DNA from: an uncultured Bacteroidales bacterium
Lineage (GTDB): Bacteria > Bacteroidota > Bacteroidia > Bacteroidales > Bacteroidaceae
Assembly (NCBI GenBank): GCA_902774275.1
Contig: CACYHN010000017.1
Span: 1-58,862, forward strand
Direction: 5' to 3'
Length of the DNA: 58,862 nucleotides
In this document: positions 7,680-17,600 of the stretch, piece by piece
Position numbering within the stretch: the stretch's first letter is position 1
How the letters are laid out: each line of letters begins with the position of its first letter
Notes under the pieces: generated by a model
Told to the model about the DNA's origin: nothing
Databases searched by the model: none
What the model saw: only the letters and a program-made list of their open reading frames with translations
Translations under genes and position numbers: made by a program

Positions 7680-9221
7680 ATGAAAAAGGAACTATTACTT
7701 ATCGCAGCCGCTGCCGCAATGTTCGCAGCATGTGACAGAAATGATTTCCTCCGAGATCCTTATTCATCTCCGGAAAGTGAGAACGACGGAGCCATCAACT
7801 TCACCTCGTTCACTGACAATTCAGTAATGACCAAGGCTGAGAACTCTTCTGCCCTTTACACACAGTCATTCTTGGCACACCACAGTACATTTGATGTATG
7901 GGGTTTCAAGACTGGAACAAATGCCAGTCAAGTATTTGGTACTGCACTTTCAGAAAATAAAAGTACAGTTGGAACTACTGTTACTGTTGCCGGAACTCTA
8001 GCATCACCAACTTACTCATATTCCCCAAAGCGTTTCTGGGATAAGTCAGCCTCAGCATATTATTTTTATGCAGTAGCACCTTCCAAAATAAACAGTGCAA
8101 ACTGGGCAACATTCAATGCTGGCGCAACGAGTGCTGATGGTTATTTTACTGCCACAAACGTTGCTCTGACTGGTGTAAACCTCAGAGACCTTGCAACTGC
8201 TACAACATACGCAACAGGTGCACCAGGAGCTCTACAAAACAATTTTAATGGAACCAATGAAATCGATAGATTAATCGCTGCTCCTTGTGAAGTGTTACCC
8301 AATCGTTACAGCGTCTCTAATCCCGACAAAGTTCATCTGAACTTCATCCACATTCTTAGCAAGCTCAACGTCAGCATTAAGAAAAATGCCACAACCTTGC
8401 CTGACGATCCATACACAGTAACTCTTACTGAGTTCGGAGTTTACAACATGCCTGGCACAGGTGATTTTAATGAGAGTACAGCTGCGAACCAATCAGGCAG
8501 CAATAATCGTTGGAGCCTTAATGCATACAAAACCGAAAACAGCAACACAGTATATAATCACAGCAAGAAGATTAACTATCTGTCTTTGGATGCAAATGCA
8601 ACTAAGACATTAGTAGTTACTGACGATGACCAATATATAGTTGAGTCACTGGTAATACCGCAGGATATTAGCTATGAAAGAGTTGCTCTGGATGGTAAAG
8701 CCCACGCCGAAACATCTGCTGTAGTAGTTGCATATTATGCAAATTATGCAGAATATACAGCTGCTAAGCCGTATGAAACTCCAGAATTAAGCGAAGCAAG
8801 ATTCAACACTATCAAAGCAGCAGTTGATGCTGGTACAGCAACTGCCGCTCAAATAGATTCAATCACAAAAACAAAGGCAAAACCTGCCGTTGCAGCATAT
8901 TTAAAGGTTGAAAACGAAGCTTATGTAGAAAGCACGAGCCATTCATCAGAGCCATACTTCAAAATAACTTACACCATCAACAATGGTGAGAATACTGAAA
9001 CATTCACCTATTACTACAATCTTGTTGCAGCTTTCAAGAACTATGATAACGATAGTCATAAGTCAAACGGTGATGCTATTTCAGAGACAACACTTGCATT
9101 TAACGAAGGTTGGCAAAACACCTTGCATATCACAATCAATCCTGATGCAATTGAATTTACTGCAGATGTAGCAGAATGGGCAGATGCATTGGATCCAGAA
9201 CCTGAATTTGAAATAGAGTAA
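7680..9221 (+). CDS. Fimbrillin family (Mfa1-like) lipoprotein 2
   Basis: I start it at the ATG at 7680 (MKKELLLIAAAAAMFAAC, lipobox Cys18), three codons inside the longest frame. T-K-A at 51-53 is the likely maturation site. YSPKRFWDKS, DRLIAAPC, FIHILSKLNVSI and a C-terminal ITINPDAIEFTADVAEW mark the fimbrillin fold. At 514 residues it is longer than its neighbours. The extra length includes an Ala/Lys/Thr-rich stretch (nt about 8700-8930, with YETPELSEARF and TAAQIDSITKTKAKPAVAAY) that resembles a surface insertion between two strands. The leader is very A-rich, as usual for translation starts in this phylum. A strong hairpin follows 22 bases after the stop. Confidence 0.85.
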   Translation: MKKELLLIAAAAAMFAACDRNDFLRDPYSSPESENDGAINFTSFTDNSVMTKAENSSALYTQSFLAHHSTFDVWGFKTGTNASQVFGTALSENKSTVGTTVTVAGTLASPTYSYSPKRFWDKSASAYYFYAVAPSKINSANWATFNAGATSADGYFTATNVALTGVNLRDLATATTYATGAPGALQNNFNGTNEIDRLIAAPCEVLPNRYSVSNPDKVHLNFIHILSKLNVSIKKNATTLPDDPYTVTLTEFGVYNMPGTGDFNESTAANQSGSNNRWSLNAYKTENSNTVYNHSKKINYLSLDANATKTLVVTDDDQYIVESLVIPQDISYERVALDGKAHAETSAVVVAYYANYAEYTAAKPYETPELSEARFNTIKAAVDAGTATAAQIDSITKTKAKPAVAAYLKVENEAYVESTSHSSEPYFKITYTINNGENTETFTYYYNLVAAFKNYDNDSHKSNGDAISETTLAFNEGWQNTLHITINPDAIEFTADVAEWADALDPEPEFEIE

Positions 9222-9243
9222 TTGCATAATTAACCTATTTAGG

Positions 9244-9292
9244 CCATCAGGGCTTGACCGCCCTGATGGTCACAAAGAGAGCGTGAAAGCTC
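9244..9292 (+). terminator. Two consecutive hairpins between fimbrillin genes (attenuator or RNA-stability element)
   Basis: A perfect 10-bp stem (CCATCAGGGC at 9244-9253, GCCCTGATGG at 9260-9269, 6-base loop) is followed by a small stem (GAGC 9279-9282, GCTC 9289-9292). There is no clear T-run, so it may only partly terminate, or it may protect the upstream message. Either would make the two upstream subunits more abundant than the downstream genes. The rest of the 198-base gap is AT-rich with no ORF. Confidence 0.6.
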
Positions 9293-9419
9293 ACTTATAT
9301 GCAACCCAATGATATTTATAAAAAGAGCAACGGCTAACGCAAATTAAACAACAAGCACCTGAGAAAATATATAAGTATATTTTTATATAAGGTGTAAGGC
9401 AAAAAAGAAAGTAAAAAAA

Positions 9420-10493
9420 ATGAACAGGCTGTTCAGACATACCGCAATACTGATTCTGGCAGGAGCACTCCTGACAGGATGCGTGTATGATGACACTGTC
9501 AGAGATGTTCTTGATAACATCTCCGGCAATGAGAGCCTGGCTATTGCCTTTAATGACGGATTCATTGACAATCCCGTCAGAACAAAAGCCGTTGACCTGC
9601 CCTTACTCAGCCGCCACATGAATACCATGGGTGTCTGGGGATGGCAAAGTACACCCATTGAGACCGTTGAATGTCTGTTCCGCAACCAGGAAGTGACATT
9701 CAACAGTTCTCTGGGTAAATGGACCTATTCACCTGTAAAGTACTGGGAGAACAACAGTACATACAGGTTCTGTGCATACGCTCCTCACGCCAACAGCGTG
9801 CCTGGAGCAACAGCTACCATAAATCCCGCCACCATGCGTATAAGCATAAGCGGCGTAACCCTGAACGGTAGCAACACCCTAAGCACTGCCGCAGGAGAGA
9901 CTCCGGCCAACTTTGCGGGTGTGGAGGATGTGGACTGGATGATTGACCGCAACGTACAGAGCATGTCAGGAATGCAGCACAATATTGTATCATTCAACAT
10001 GCAGCATATTCTCTCCAAGCTTTGCATAAAAGTGGAACGCAGCAGTACGTTCTTATCAGAATCAGAGATGACTGTGACAATTGACAGCATTACCATAGGT
10101 AACTTCATAAGGCAAGGTGATTTCACCGCCACAAGCAACAGTACACCTGAGTTACAGGCTACGGAATGGACTCCCGTAGATACCCTGCCCCGCTACACTA
10201 TGTGCAGTGCCAAGAATGTAAGCGTACCTGATACCGCAGTCTATGTGATGGAGTCACTGCTCATTCCGCAGACTGCCAATCCAGGCCAGATCATACAGAT
10301 ACGCTACAAGATCGGTAACCCCGGCGGATTTATAAATGAATTCAATGCAACGTTCAGGCTGGATGAGAAATTTGACCGATTCCTGCCCGGATGTAACTAT
10401 ATAATAACATTCAAGATTGGGCCTGATGTCATAACGTTTGACGGCGGACAGTCAGGTTGGGAGGATAAGAAAATTAGTAAGAACATAAATTGA
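9420..10493 (+). CDS. Fimbrillin family (Mfa1-like) lipoprotein 3
   Basis: A 357-residue predicted lipoprotein (MNRLFRHTAILILAGALLTGC, Cys21). T-K-A lies at 55-57, preceded by a short hydrophobic strand (LAIAFND), which fits the clipped strand A of type V pilins. YSPVKYWENNSTYRFCAYAP, DWMIDRN, MQHILSKLCIKV and a C-terminal ITFKIGPDVITFD strand complete the fimbrillin pattern. A run of eight A residues directly precedes the ATG. It follows the hairpin pair, so it is probably expressed at a lower level than the two genes before and could be an accessory or tip subunit; that is inference from position. Confidence 0.83.
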   Translation: MNRLFRHTAILILAGALLTGCVYDDTVRDVLDNISGNESLAIAFNDGFIDNPVRTKAVDLPLLSRHMNTMGVWGWQSTPIETVECLFRNQEVTFNSSLGKWTYSPVKYWENNSTYRFCAYAPHANSVPGATATINPATMRISISGVTLNGSNTLSTAAGETPANFAGVEDVDWMIDRNVQSMSGMQHNIVSFNMQHILSKLCIKVERSSTFLSESEMTVTIDSITIGNFIRQGDFTATSNSTPELQATEWTPVDTLPRYTMCSAKNVSVPDTAVYVMESLLIPQTANPGQIIQIRYKIGNPGGFINEFNATFRLDEKFDRFLPGCNYIITFKIGPDVITFDGGQSGWEDKKISKNIN

Positions 10494-10521
10494 AATAACA
10501 AACAAATAAAAACTTATTGAT

Positions 10522-12081
10522 ATGAGTAAAAAGACTTTAAACACAGTTTTCAGAACCAGCGTTCTGATGGGTATCGCAGTTTTATCATCATGTCAGGAGA
10601 ATCTCTTCCTGGACACATCAGGTATTGATGATATAAACAGTACTTACATCGAGTTCAACAACTACGTAGGCAACCTGACACGTGCCTCAATGGCCCCAGG
10701 TAAAGGCAGTTTCAAACTTGATGACACTATGGCAGTTTGGGGTGTACAGAAAACCGGCCAGTACACTGACTTGGTTTTCAAGAACCAGAAAGTAACTAAC
10801 GTAGGTGGCGCCCAATGGACCTATTCACCTAAGAAGCAGTGGAACTACACTTCCAAGTACACTTTCTATGGAGTATATCCGTACTCAACCACTCGCTACA
10901 CTATGGATATGGATAACGACTTCTTAGTTAGCATACCCACATACACCACGGACGATGATCCCGATAAGCAGATAGACCTGATGATATCAGAGAAGAGGGC
11001 TATATCACCGGGCAATGCCGTGGATATGATATTCCACCACATCCTGAGTAATGTGAATGTAATCACCAAGATAGGTGCTGACTTTGAGACTACAGACATA
11101 GACAGCGTAGCTATCCTGAGATTGAACCTCAACAACATTCAGAATACAGGTAAATATGACCAGAGCGGATGGGATGCCAACAATCAGGCTGTAGGTGCAT
11201 GGAGTAACACAAGCGGCATTATGACTTGGGATACCATTTTTAACAGAGGATTAAGCCTGGACAAGACAAAGACTGACACCGTCTATAAAGACTACCTCAT
11301 GATGCCTCAGAAGCTGTTCAGCACAGAGTCAAGACCACAGGATGCAACCCTCGATGTAATATTCAAAATATTTTACAAGGATGAGACCTCATCAACCTTT
11401 GTAAAGGAGGGACTGAGACTGGCTGGCGTAAAGGCAAACAACCTTTCTACAAACAAGATTGTTTCAGAATGGGAGCCCAACTACCGTTATAATTACCTGC
11501 TGGCTATCAACCCGCACAAATCAACCCGTATTTGGAATGCCGATGGTGACGGTAGCTTACAGATAGATCCTAACACAGGTGACACTATCAAGTACGATGA
11601 TGATACCCCCACCCCCGGAACAATGCAATACAACCCGGATGAGCCCGATTTCATTTACGTGTATGAGGATTCAGATAACGATGACGATGACATCCCCGAC
11701 ACATGGAACAAGTATCCTGTAGCATGGGAGGACATTGACGGTGACGGCCTTCTGGAGGGCGGTATTGACCGTGACGGTGACGGCCACATAGACAATGTGG
11801 ATGGTGATACTGATACCCTGCTGGACAATGACCCCAACAAAGATCCTACTGACGGTGACCCCACCAACAACCCGGAGGGCAAGGAAGTAATTCTGGTTCA
11901 CTATGACAGTAACGGTGACGGAGTTGTTGATGACAATGATGAGTGGGGACAGGTTCAGAAAGATCCCGATACAGGTGAAATAGTACCTGCCAAGGAGATT
12001 GAGGATAACTTCATCGAGTTTACCGCTACAGTATCTGAGTGGGTTGAGACCGACACTATCATCTACAACATCAACAAGTAA
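10522..12081 (+). CDS. Fimbrillin family lipoprotein 4 with calcium-binding-type Asp-rich insert
   Basis: A 519-residue lipoprotein (lipobox L-S-S-C, Cys24) with T-R-A at 53-55, YSPKKQWNYTSKYTFYGVYP, DLMISEKR, FHHILSNVNVIT and RYNYLLAINPHKS. Just where its relatives run straight into the last strand, this protein carries about 130 extra residues (nt about 11580-11990). These are rich in Asp and hold D-x-D-x-D-G loops (DIDGDGLLEG, DRDGDGHID, DSNGDGVVDDND) that resemble thrombospondin type 3 or dockerin calcium loops. After them the ordinary final strand (FIEFTATVSEW) resumes. Calcium could thus stiffen or gate this subunit's terminal strand. No transmembrane segment is seen beyond the signal. 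Confidence 0.83.
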   Translation: MSKKTLNTVFRTSVLMGIAVLSSCQENLFLDTSGIDDINSTYIEFNNYVGNLTRASMAPGKGSFKLDDTMAVWGVQKTGQYTDLVFKNQKVTNVGGAQWTYSPKKQWNYTSKYTFYGVYPYSTTRYTMDMDNDFLVSIPTYTTDDDPDKQIDLMISEKRAISPGNAVDMIFHHILSNVNVITKIGADFETTDIDSVAILRLNLNNIQNTGKYDQSGWDANNQAVGAWSNTSGIMTWDTIFNRGLSLDKTKTDTVYKDYLMMPQKLFSTESRPQDATLDVIFKIFYKDETSSTFVKEGLRLAGVKANNLSTNKIVSEWEPNYRYNYLLAINPHKSTRIWNADGDGSLQIDPNTGDTIKYDDDTPTPGTMQYNPDEPDFIYVYEDSDNDDDDIPDTWNKYPVAWEDIDGDGLLEGGIDRDGDGHIDNVDGDTDTLLDNDPNKDPTDGDPTNNPEGKEVILVHYDSNGDGVVDDNDEWGQVQKDPDTGEIVPAKEIEDNFIEFTATVSEWVETDTIIYNINK

Positions 12082-12134
12082 GGAAAATTTCTTACATCCT
12101 AGACGCGCGTAAACAATAAAACAGTTTGTGACAG

Positions 12135-13346
12135 ATGAGAATCCGTAATCCATACATACTGACAATACTGACTCTGACGGTATCAGCCGCCACCCTGCTG
12201 CAATCATGCACCTTTCACGAGAAGGAGACCATCAATGAAAGGATTCCTATGGGGATTGGCGTAGAGGAAGCCGGCACAAAAGCCATTGTTGAAGGTGAAA
12301 CGCCTTCTGAAAGAATGACTGCAATGGTGAGCCAGTGCTTTGATGGAGCAGAACTTAAGGAAAACGCAGGATTCGGAATGTACGGTTTCAAGAAGGTCTC
12401 TGAAACATCTACACAACTGTTTGACAACACGCTTATTTATCCGGACCAGAACAGCCCCGCAACAACGTGGTCATATTCTCCATTGCGTTTCTGGGATCTG
12501 ACGGCAAGCTATCAGTTCATAGCCTACTGGCCGTATCGTGAAGCTACATCCGGTAACGGTTTCCATGTAACGTCAATGGCACCCGCACGCCCTGATCCGA
12601 TCGAGGATCAGCACAAGGAGATAAGGTTGCGCCATGTACCAAACTGGCAACTGGTAAATGATACAGTAAAGGATATAATGACAGCAACAAGTGTGGGACG
12701 TTACAATCCTGATTACAGCTTCTTTGGCAGCGTAAGGATGTCATTCCATCATGTTCTGTCACAACTTGTAGTCAAGGCTTACTACATAGGGTCATATCTT
12801 GACTCCACTTTGACAGGAGGCGTTGTGGTACAAGGCATCAAGCTTTACGCATCAAAGGACGCAAGTGATAACTATATAGATTCCGTCCTTATTGGAGGCA
12901 CCACTGATTTCAAGCAGAGATATGATGATGACAAGCCTGTGCTGCTCACCAAAAAGATGGATGCCGATGCTGACACAATTGACAAGGACATCATGTACAC
13001 ATTGTGGGATGATGACACTTTCGCTGACACCATTGCGTACAAGAATGAACTGGAAGAAGATCCCTACTTTGAGCCTACCGTAGTAAACAGATGGCTCATG
13101 ATACCGCACAGGTGGAAAGACCTGGGCTTGAAGGTTGTTTACAAGGAAGGTTCTGCTGAAAGGCAGATCTCTGAACAAGTATCAGTTACCTTGGGTAAAG
13201 AGCATGATGATTATTATACCCTGCCAGGCAAGACATATATCATCACCTTGTTGTTTGACACATCAAACGGAGGAGTGACGGTAGAATCAATTGCAGTAGA
13301 GAACTGGATAACACATGATGTTACGAGAGAACTTTACAATTGGTGA
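12135..13346 (+). CDS. Fimbrillin family (Mfa1-like) lipoprotein 5
   Basis: A 403-residue protein with a lipoprotein signal (lipobox L-L-Q-S-C, Cys25). T-K-A lies at 48-50, at the end of the N-terminal strand (IPMGIGVEEAG). YSPLRFWDLTASYQFIAYWP, a DIMTATS segment and FHHVLSQLVVKAYYIG match the fimbrillin landmarks. The C-terminus (YIITLLFDTSNGGVTVESIA, then VENWITHD) is a diverged version of the final strand pair. The gene follows the calcium-loop subunit by 53 bases and precedes a 63-base gap that holds two promoter-like boxes. The family call is good; its place in the pilus (shaft, adaptor or tip) cannot be told. Confidence 0.78.
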   Translation: MRIRNPYILTILTLTVSAATLLQSCTFHEKETINERIPMGIGVEEAGTKAIVEGETPSERMTAMVSQCFDGAELKENAGFGMYGFKKVSETSTQLFDNTLIYPDQNSPATTWSYSPLRFWDLTASYQFIAYWPYREATSGNGFHVTSMAPARPDPIEDQHKEIRLRHVPNWQLVNDTVKDIMTATSVGRYNPDYSFFGSVRMSFHHVLSQLVVKAYYIGSYLDSTLTGGVVVQGIKLYASKDASDNYIDSVLIGGTTDFKQRYDDDKPVLLTKKMDADADTIDKDIMYTLWDDDTFADTIAYKNELEEDPYFEPTVVNRWLMIPHRWKDLGLKVVYKEGSAERQISEQVSVTLGKEHDDYYTLPGKTYIITLLFDTSNGGVTVESIAVENWITHDVTRELYNW

Positions 13347-13366
13347 GAAAATAAATACAAAGTATT

Positions 13367-13402
13367 TATATTTGCAGAATTAAAAGAATTTAACTAAATT
13401 TG
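13367..13402 (+). promoter_or_regulatory. Internal promoter ahead of the last lipoprotein and the giant genes
   Basis: TTTG (13371-13374), 20 bases, then TAAATTTG (13395-13402) matches the Bacteroidota -33/-7 arrangement in both boxes and spacing. The first box is itself part of a second -7 match, TATATTTG (13367-13374). The downstream box ends only 7 bases before the ATG at 13410 and would give an almost leaderless transcript. The upstream one would give a leader of about 30 bases. An internal promoter here would let the giant proteins be made independently of the upstream subunits. Confidence 0.5.
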
Positions 13403-13409
13403 CAGAGAT

Positions 13410-14636
13410 ATGACTAACGCAAGCAACATACACAATGCATGGCTCAAAAAGGTTTGGGTTATGGCAGCATTGGTTGCACTGATACTGGTATCTTGCCAGA
13501 ATGACCTGGAAGAATATACCGGAACCGGCGTTACACTATATCCTGCCATAGCCAGCCATGTAGATAACGTAATCCGCACCCGCGGCACAGTAACCGTGCA
13601 AGGTGCCGCCTCTAATGATGTCTATACAGATGATTTCTTAGGCAATGGTACCGTGATCAGAGTCTATGCAGCACCTAATGTCAACGATGCAAGCCTTCGT
13701 GCGGCAGGCTCATTCAGATACAACAATGATACATGGCGTTCATCAGTATCTGTGAATGCTGACGGAAACCGCGAGTTCAGCGTATATGCCATAACACCCA
13801 CATTACTGCCGGGCGCCACAGACCAGACTTTCAACTGGGGTATATTCAAGAACGCCCAGCTACAAGATACGCTCAGTCTTGACAGTGCTGCTCTTTCATT
13901 TACAGATCTTGATATCATTACTACTTCAGATCCAATGGTGTGCATAGCAGCCGCAGGCCAGTCATCAGAGAACAGCAGCACACCAACACTGCAAAAGGGT
14001 TATTTCAACATAGGTCAGGTTGAAACACCGTCAGATGACAAGACCTGGAAAGTGTGGATGGCCTTTAACCATCTGTACTCTAAGTGCACCATATTATTTG
14101 CCATTGATCCGGAATATCACATAATACGTGACATCCGCCTCAAGAGCGCCAAGATAGTTGTAACTAACGGTAAGCTGGCAGGTAACCATACCTATACGTT
14201 CACAAAAGGAATGAGGCTGGACAATACCGCACATTTTGCCACTAAGAAGCTGGAGATAGACCTCATGACAGGCCCCACGGCAAATGAGAACCGTGACTCT
14301 GGTATGGACTACGCCACACTTACTGAGGATTATAAGGAATACGCATCATTCTGTTTCCTGCCTGTGTCATACTTATCAGGCTTAGAGTACCCCACCGTAC
14401 AGCTCAAAGTGGAATATGACATATATAACAGGGCTACCCAAGCCATTGAGGTTAGAGGCGGGCAGATTTCGACCAACAAATTTGACCTGACAAGTTTCAG
14501 AAGAAGCAATGATGCCGCTTTGGTACCACCTGAACCTGGAGATCATTTCATTGTTAAACTTAAGATCAAGCCCTCATACATAGCGCAGATGATTGATGAT
14601 GACGCAGAGCATGATTTTGACATATTGACACCATAG
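13410..14636 (+). CDS. Fimbrillin-like lipoprotein 6, coupled to the first giant gene
   Basis: A 408-residue protein with lipobox I-L-V-S-C (Cys29) and T-R-G at 57-59 following a strand that ends VDNVIRT. It is the most diverged of the six. The FNHLYSKCTILF segment replaces H-x-LSK, the RFWD motif is reduced, and the C-terminal strand ends with HFIVKLKIKPSYI without the usual PD-x-I-x-F. The stop lies only 7 bases before the ATG of the 4083-residue protein, so the two are probably translated together and may interact. A tip or adaptor subunit joining pilus to giant protein is a reasonable but untested reading. Confidence 0.72.
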   Translation: MTNASNIHNAWLKKVWVMAALVALILVSCQNDLEEYTGTGVTLYPAIASHVDNVIRTRGTVTVQGAASNDVYTDDFLGNGTVIRVYAAPNVNDASLRAAGSFRYNNDTWRSSVSVNADGNREFSVYAITPTLLPGATDQTFNWGIFKNAQLQDTLSLDSAALSFTDLDIITTSDPMVCIAAAGQSSENSSTPTLQKGYFNIGQVETPSDDKTWKVWMAFNHLYSKCTILFAIDPEYHIIRDIRLKSAKIVVTNGKLAGNHTYTFTKGMRLDNTAHFATKKLEIDLMTGPTANENRDSGMDYATLTEDYKEYASFCFLPVSYLSGLEYPTVQLKVEYDIYNRATQAIEVRGGQISTNKFDLTSFRRSNDAALVPPEPGDHFIVKLKIKPSYIAQMIDDDAEHDFDILTP

Positions 14637-14643
14637 CATTAAG

Positions 14644-17600
14644 ATGAAGATATTCAATCACATACAAACATCGTCACCCTTTAGCTGCAAGCTGAAGGGA
14701 TTGCTTCTTATACCTATGCTCTTAATTTCCATATACGCGCAGGCGCAATTGGTCATAGGCGGTAACGTATATGGCGGCGGTGATATGGGTAAGGTGGGCG
14801 GAAACACCACAGTCCATGTACTGTCCGGCGATATGGAAGGAAGTGTGTTTGGCGGCGCCAGAATGGCCGATGTGGTTGGAAGCGCGCTGGTGCACATTGA
14901 CGGAGAAAATGAGGGCCAGGACGGATATATCCTGATAGACCGCGTTTATGGAGGTAACGACATAGCCGGAAAGATAGGCTCTTCAGAAACCGTACCAGCC
15001 ATAATGGTGGATGCACAAGAAGATGGTGTAGATAACACCTGGAACGCATTTGTACACATTTCAAATGCAAAGACAGATCAAGATACAACTCTCGCAGACG
15101 GTACGACAGTATATAAAGACTTAAAGTCAATCTACATCGGCCAGTTGTTTGGAGGCGGTAACGGAGAGTATATCTACACATCCCTAACAGAAGATGAGGT
15201 AACCACATATTATGCCCTGTCTGTTGAAGACTCTTCTATAATTGCCTCTGATACCGCAAAATTAACCAGACCGGACATAGAAAAGACCTACATTGATTTA
15301 CACGGAGGATCTATAGTCTACGCATACGGAGGCGGTAACAACGCCACCATCACTGAAAAGACTGTCATCTGCGTAGAAAATCCAAGTAATGTGGTTAACC
15401 GGATCGTTGATGACAGGATAGAAAACCAAACCTCCATTGAGGGAGATCTGCTCACGGAGGCACGTTTCAAGCAGATGGGCATCAATACAGGCTTCTCATT
15501 CCCCAGCAGTGATGAATTCCAGATAGGCCGTATATTTGGCGGCAACAACGTGGCAGAGATGGCCATCCGCCCCACATGGCATCTGGAAAACGGAAAGATA
15601 CGTAACGTATATAGCGGTGGAAACCGCGGCAACATGACTAGCCCTGAGGGCCTGTTGCTTACTATCCCTGATTCATCCACCATCGTCATTGATAACCTCT
15701 ACGGCGGTTGCCGTATGGCCGATGTACGTCCACAACTGAATGGAGAGGATGTCAAGATCATTCAGGTATATGAAGACGGAATATCTTTCCCGGCCGGCCT
15801 GTCAGCCCGTACAGTGGTGTTTGGCGGTGATGTAAACAACATCTATGGTGGAAACGACGTAACAGGTCAGGTATATGGCGGTAATGCCGTAGGCCTATAC
15901 ACCAGCATCAGAGGCAATCTTTATGGCGGTGGCAACGGTTCATACCCCTACACTGACAATGCCCTCCTCAGGAAGCATGACATATACGGAGACCTGTACT
16001 ATAATCCTGACACAGTATTGGCAAAAGCCAATGTTGACGTTAATGGTATGGATGACGGCATAAAATCTGTCACAGCACTCAATCATTTTCGCCCTGACGC
16101 AGAGCAGGTGTCAATACACGTGATTGGAAAAACCGTAAAAGACAGCCACAATCAGGACTCTATTGTTCCCACCATAATAGGCGGCTCACTATATTGCGGC
16201 GGTAACAGTGCCACAATTGAGCCCCAAATAACAAATGACAAGCCAAGGATAGAACTCAAGATTGGTTCATACGTCATTGCTGACAAGGTATTCATGGGCA
16301 ACAATGGTGAAAACATGGTTGACACAACCATACTGAAATTATATGCTGGAAATGTTGACACCCTTGATTACAGTAATATAAACCTAAAAGACCCCACCCA
16401 GTTTGCCACATACATGGAGGGTGCCGCCATGAGTTACATACCAAAAGTTACATTTGACGGTCAGGAAGAGATAGACAGGTTCACATATCAGGATTACTCC
16501 ACCTATTTCGGTTCATTCTATTGGGGCGGCAATGTAGGTAGTATGACATACACCGGTACCAACACAATGGACATGAACGCCCGTGTAATCATTTACGATA
16601 AGTTAGTGGGTGGTTGCAACAATGCTAATGTGGATTCAACCATATACAATGCCTCTTACATGGGCGGCATTCTGGGCACCAGATCAGAAATTGCACAAGA
16701 CGGACTGTTCAGGGTTGACAAGGATGATGTCAGCAGCCAGATCCAGAACCGTCTGGTTATGAACATAGAGGGCCCCAGAATTGAGCCAAAGAGATGGGAT
16801 GATGAATTCACGGAATTGGCCGATGGCACCGTCCTTACCAAAGGCAAGAAGTACTATACTTCAAACCTGCGTTCCACTGAATTCGTTTCAAACGGGAATG
16901 ACACAGTTAATCATGTTCAAGGAATCCATTACTATGAGTTAACTAAGACAGGAACCAAACTGGTATGGAACACAGCAATATGGGATGATGAGACAGATGC
17001 CGGATTCATAGCTACAGATACAGACACTGAAGACAATGATGACGGCAGGCGTCTAATGAGCGGTAACATTTTCGGAGGCTGCTACAACAGCGGTATCGTA
17101 AACGGAAATGTCGTAATCAACATCAAAAATGACCTGCTCGTAAAGGATGAGATTTTTGCCGATGCCATTGAATCTGATGAGAATCAAGACAGTCTTATCA
17201 TTGATCCTGACGGCCAGCGCCGTACAGGTGTAATCCTTGACAACCAATCCAATGATTTCAACGCCGTAGCCATGTCTGTATTTGGCGGCGGCTATGGTGA
17301 AGATACCGAGATTTGGGGTAGTGCCACCGTAAATCACTATAAGGGCTACACGCTCCAGATATTCGGTGGCGGCTATGCAGGTGTGATAGGTAAGAAAAAC
17401 GCCGATGACGAACTGGAGTATGATTCCGCATTCAGCACCGTTGTAAATCTGGCCAGCGCATCACCCATCGATGCACAGACCGGTAATGTTCCTGACAAGC
17501 TGGCTGAAGTTGAGTTCCTTTACGGAGCCGGCAATGAAGGTGATGTAGCAGGTAACTCATATGTCTATCTGGGCAATGGCCGCATATACGATGCTTTCGG

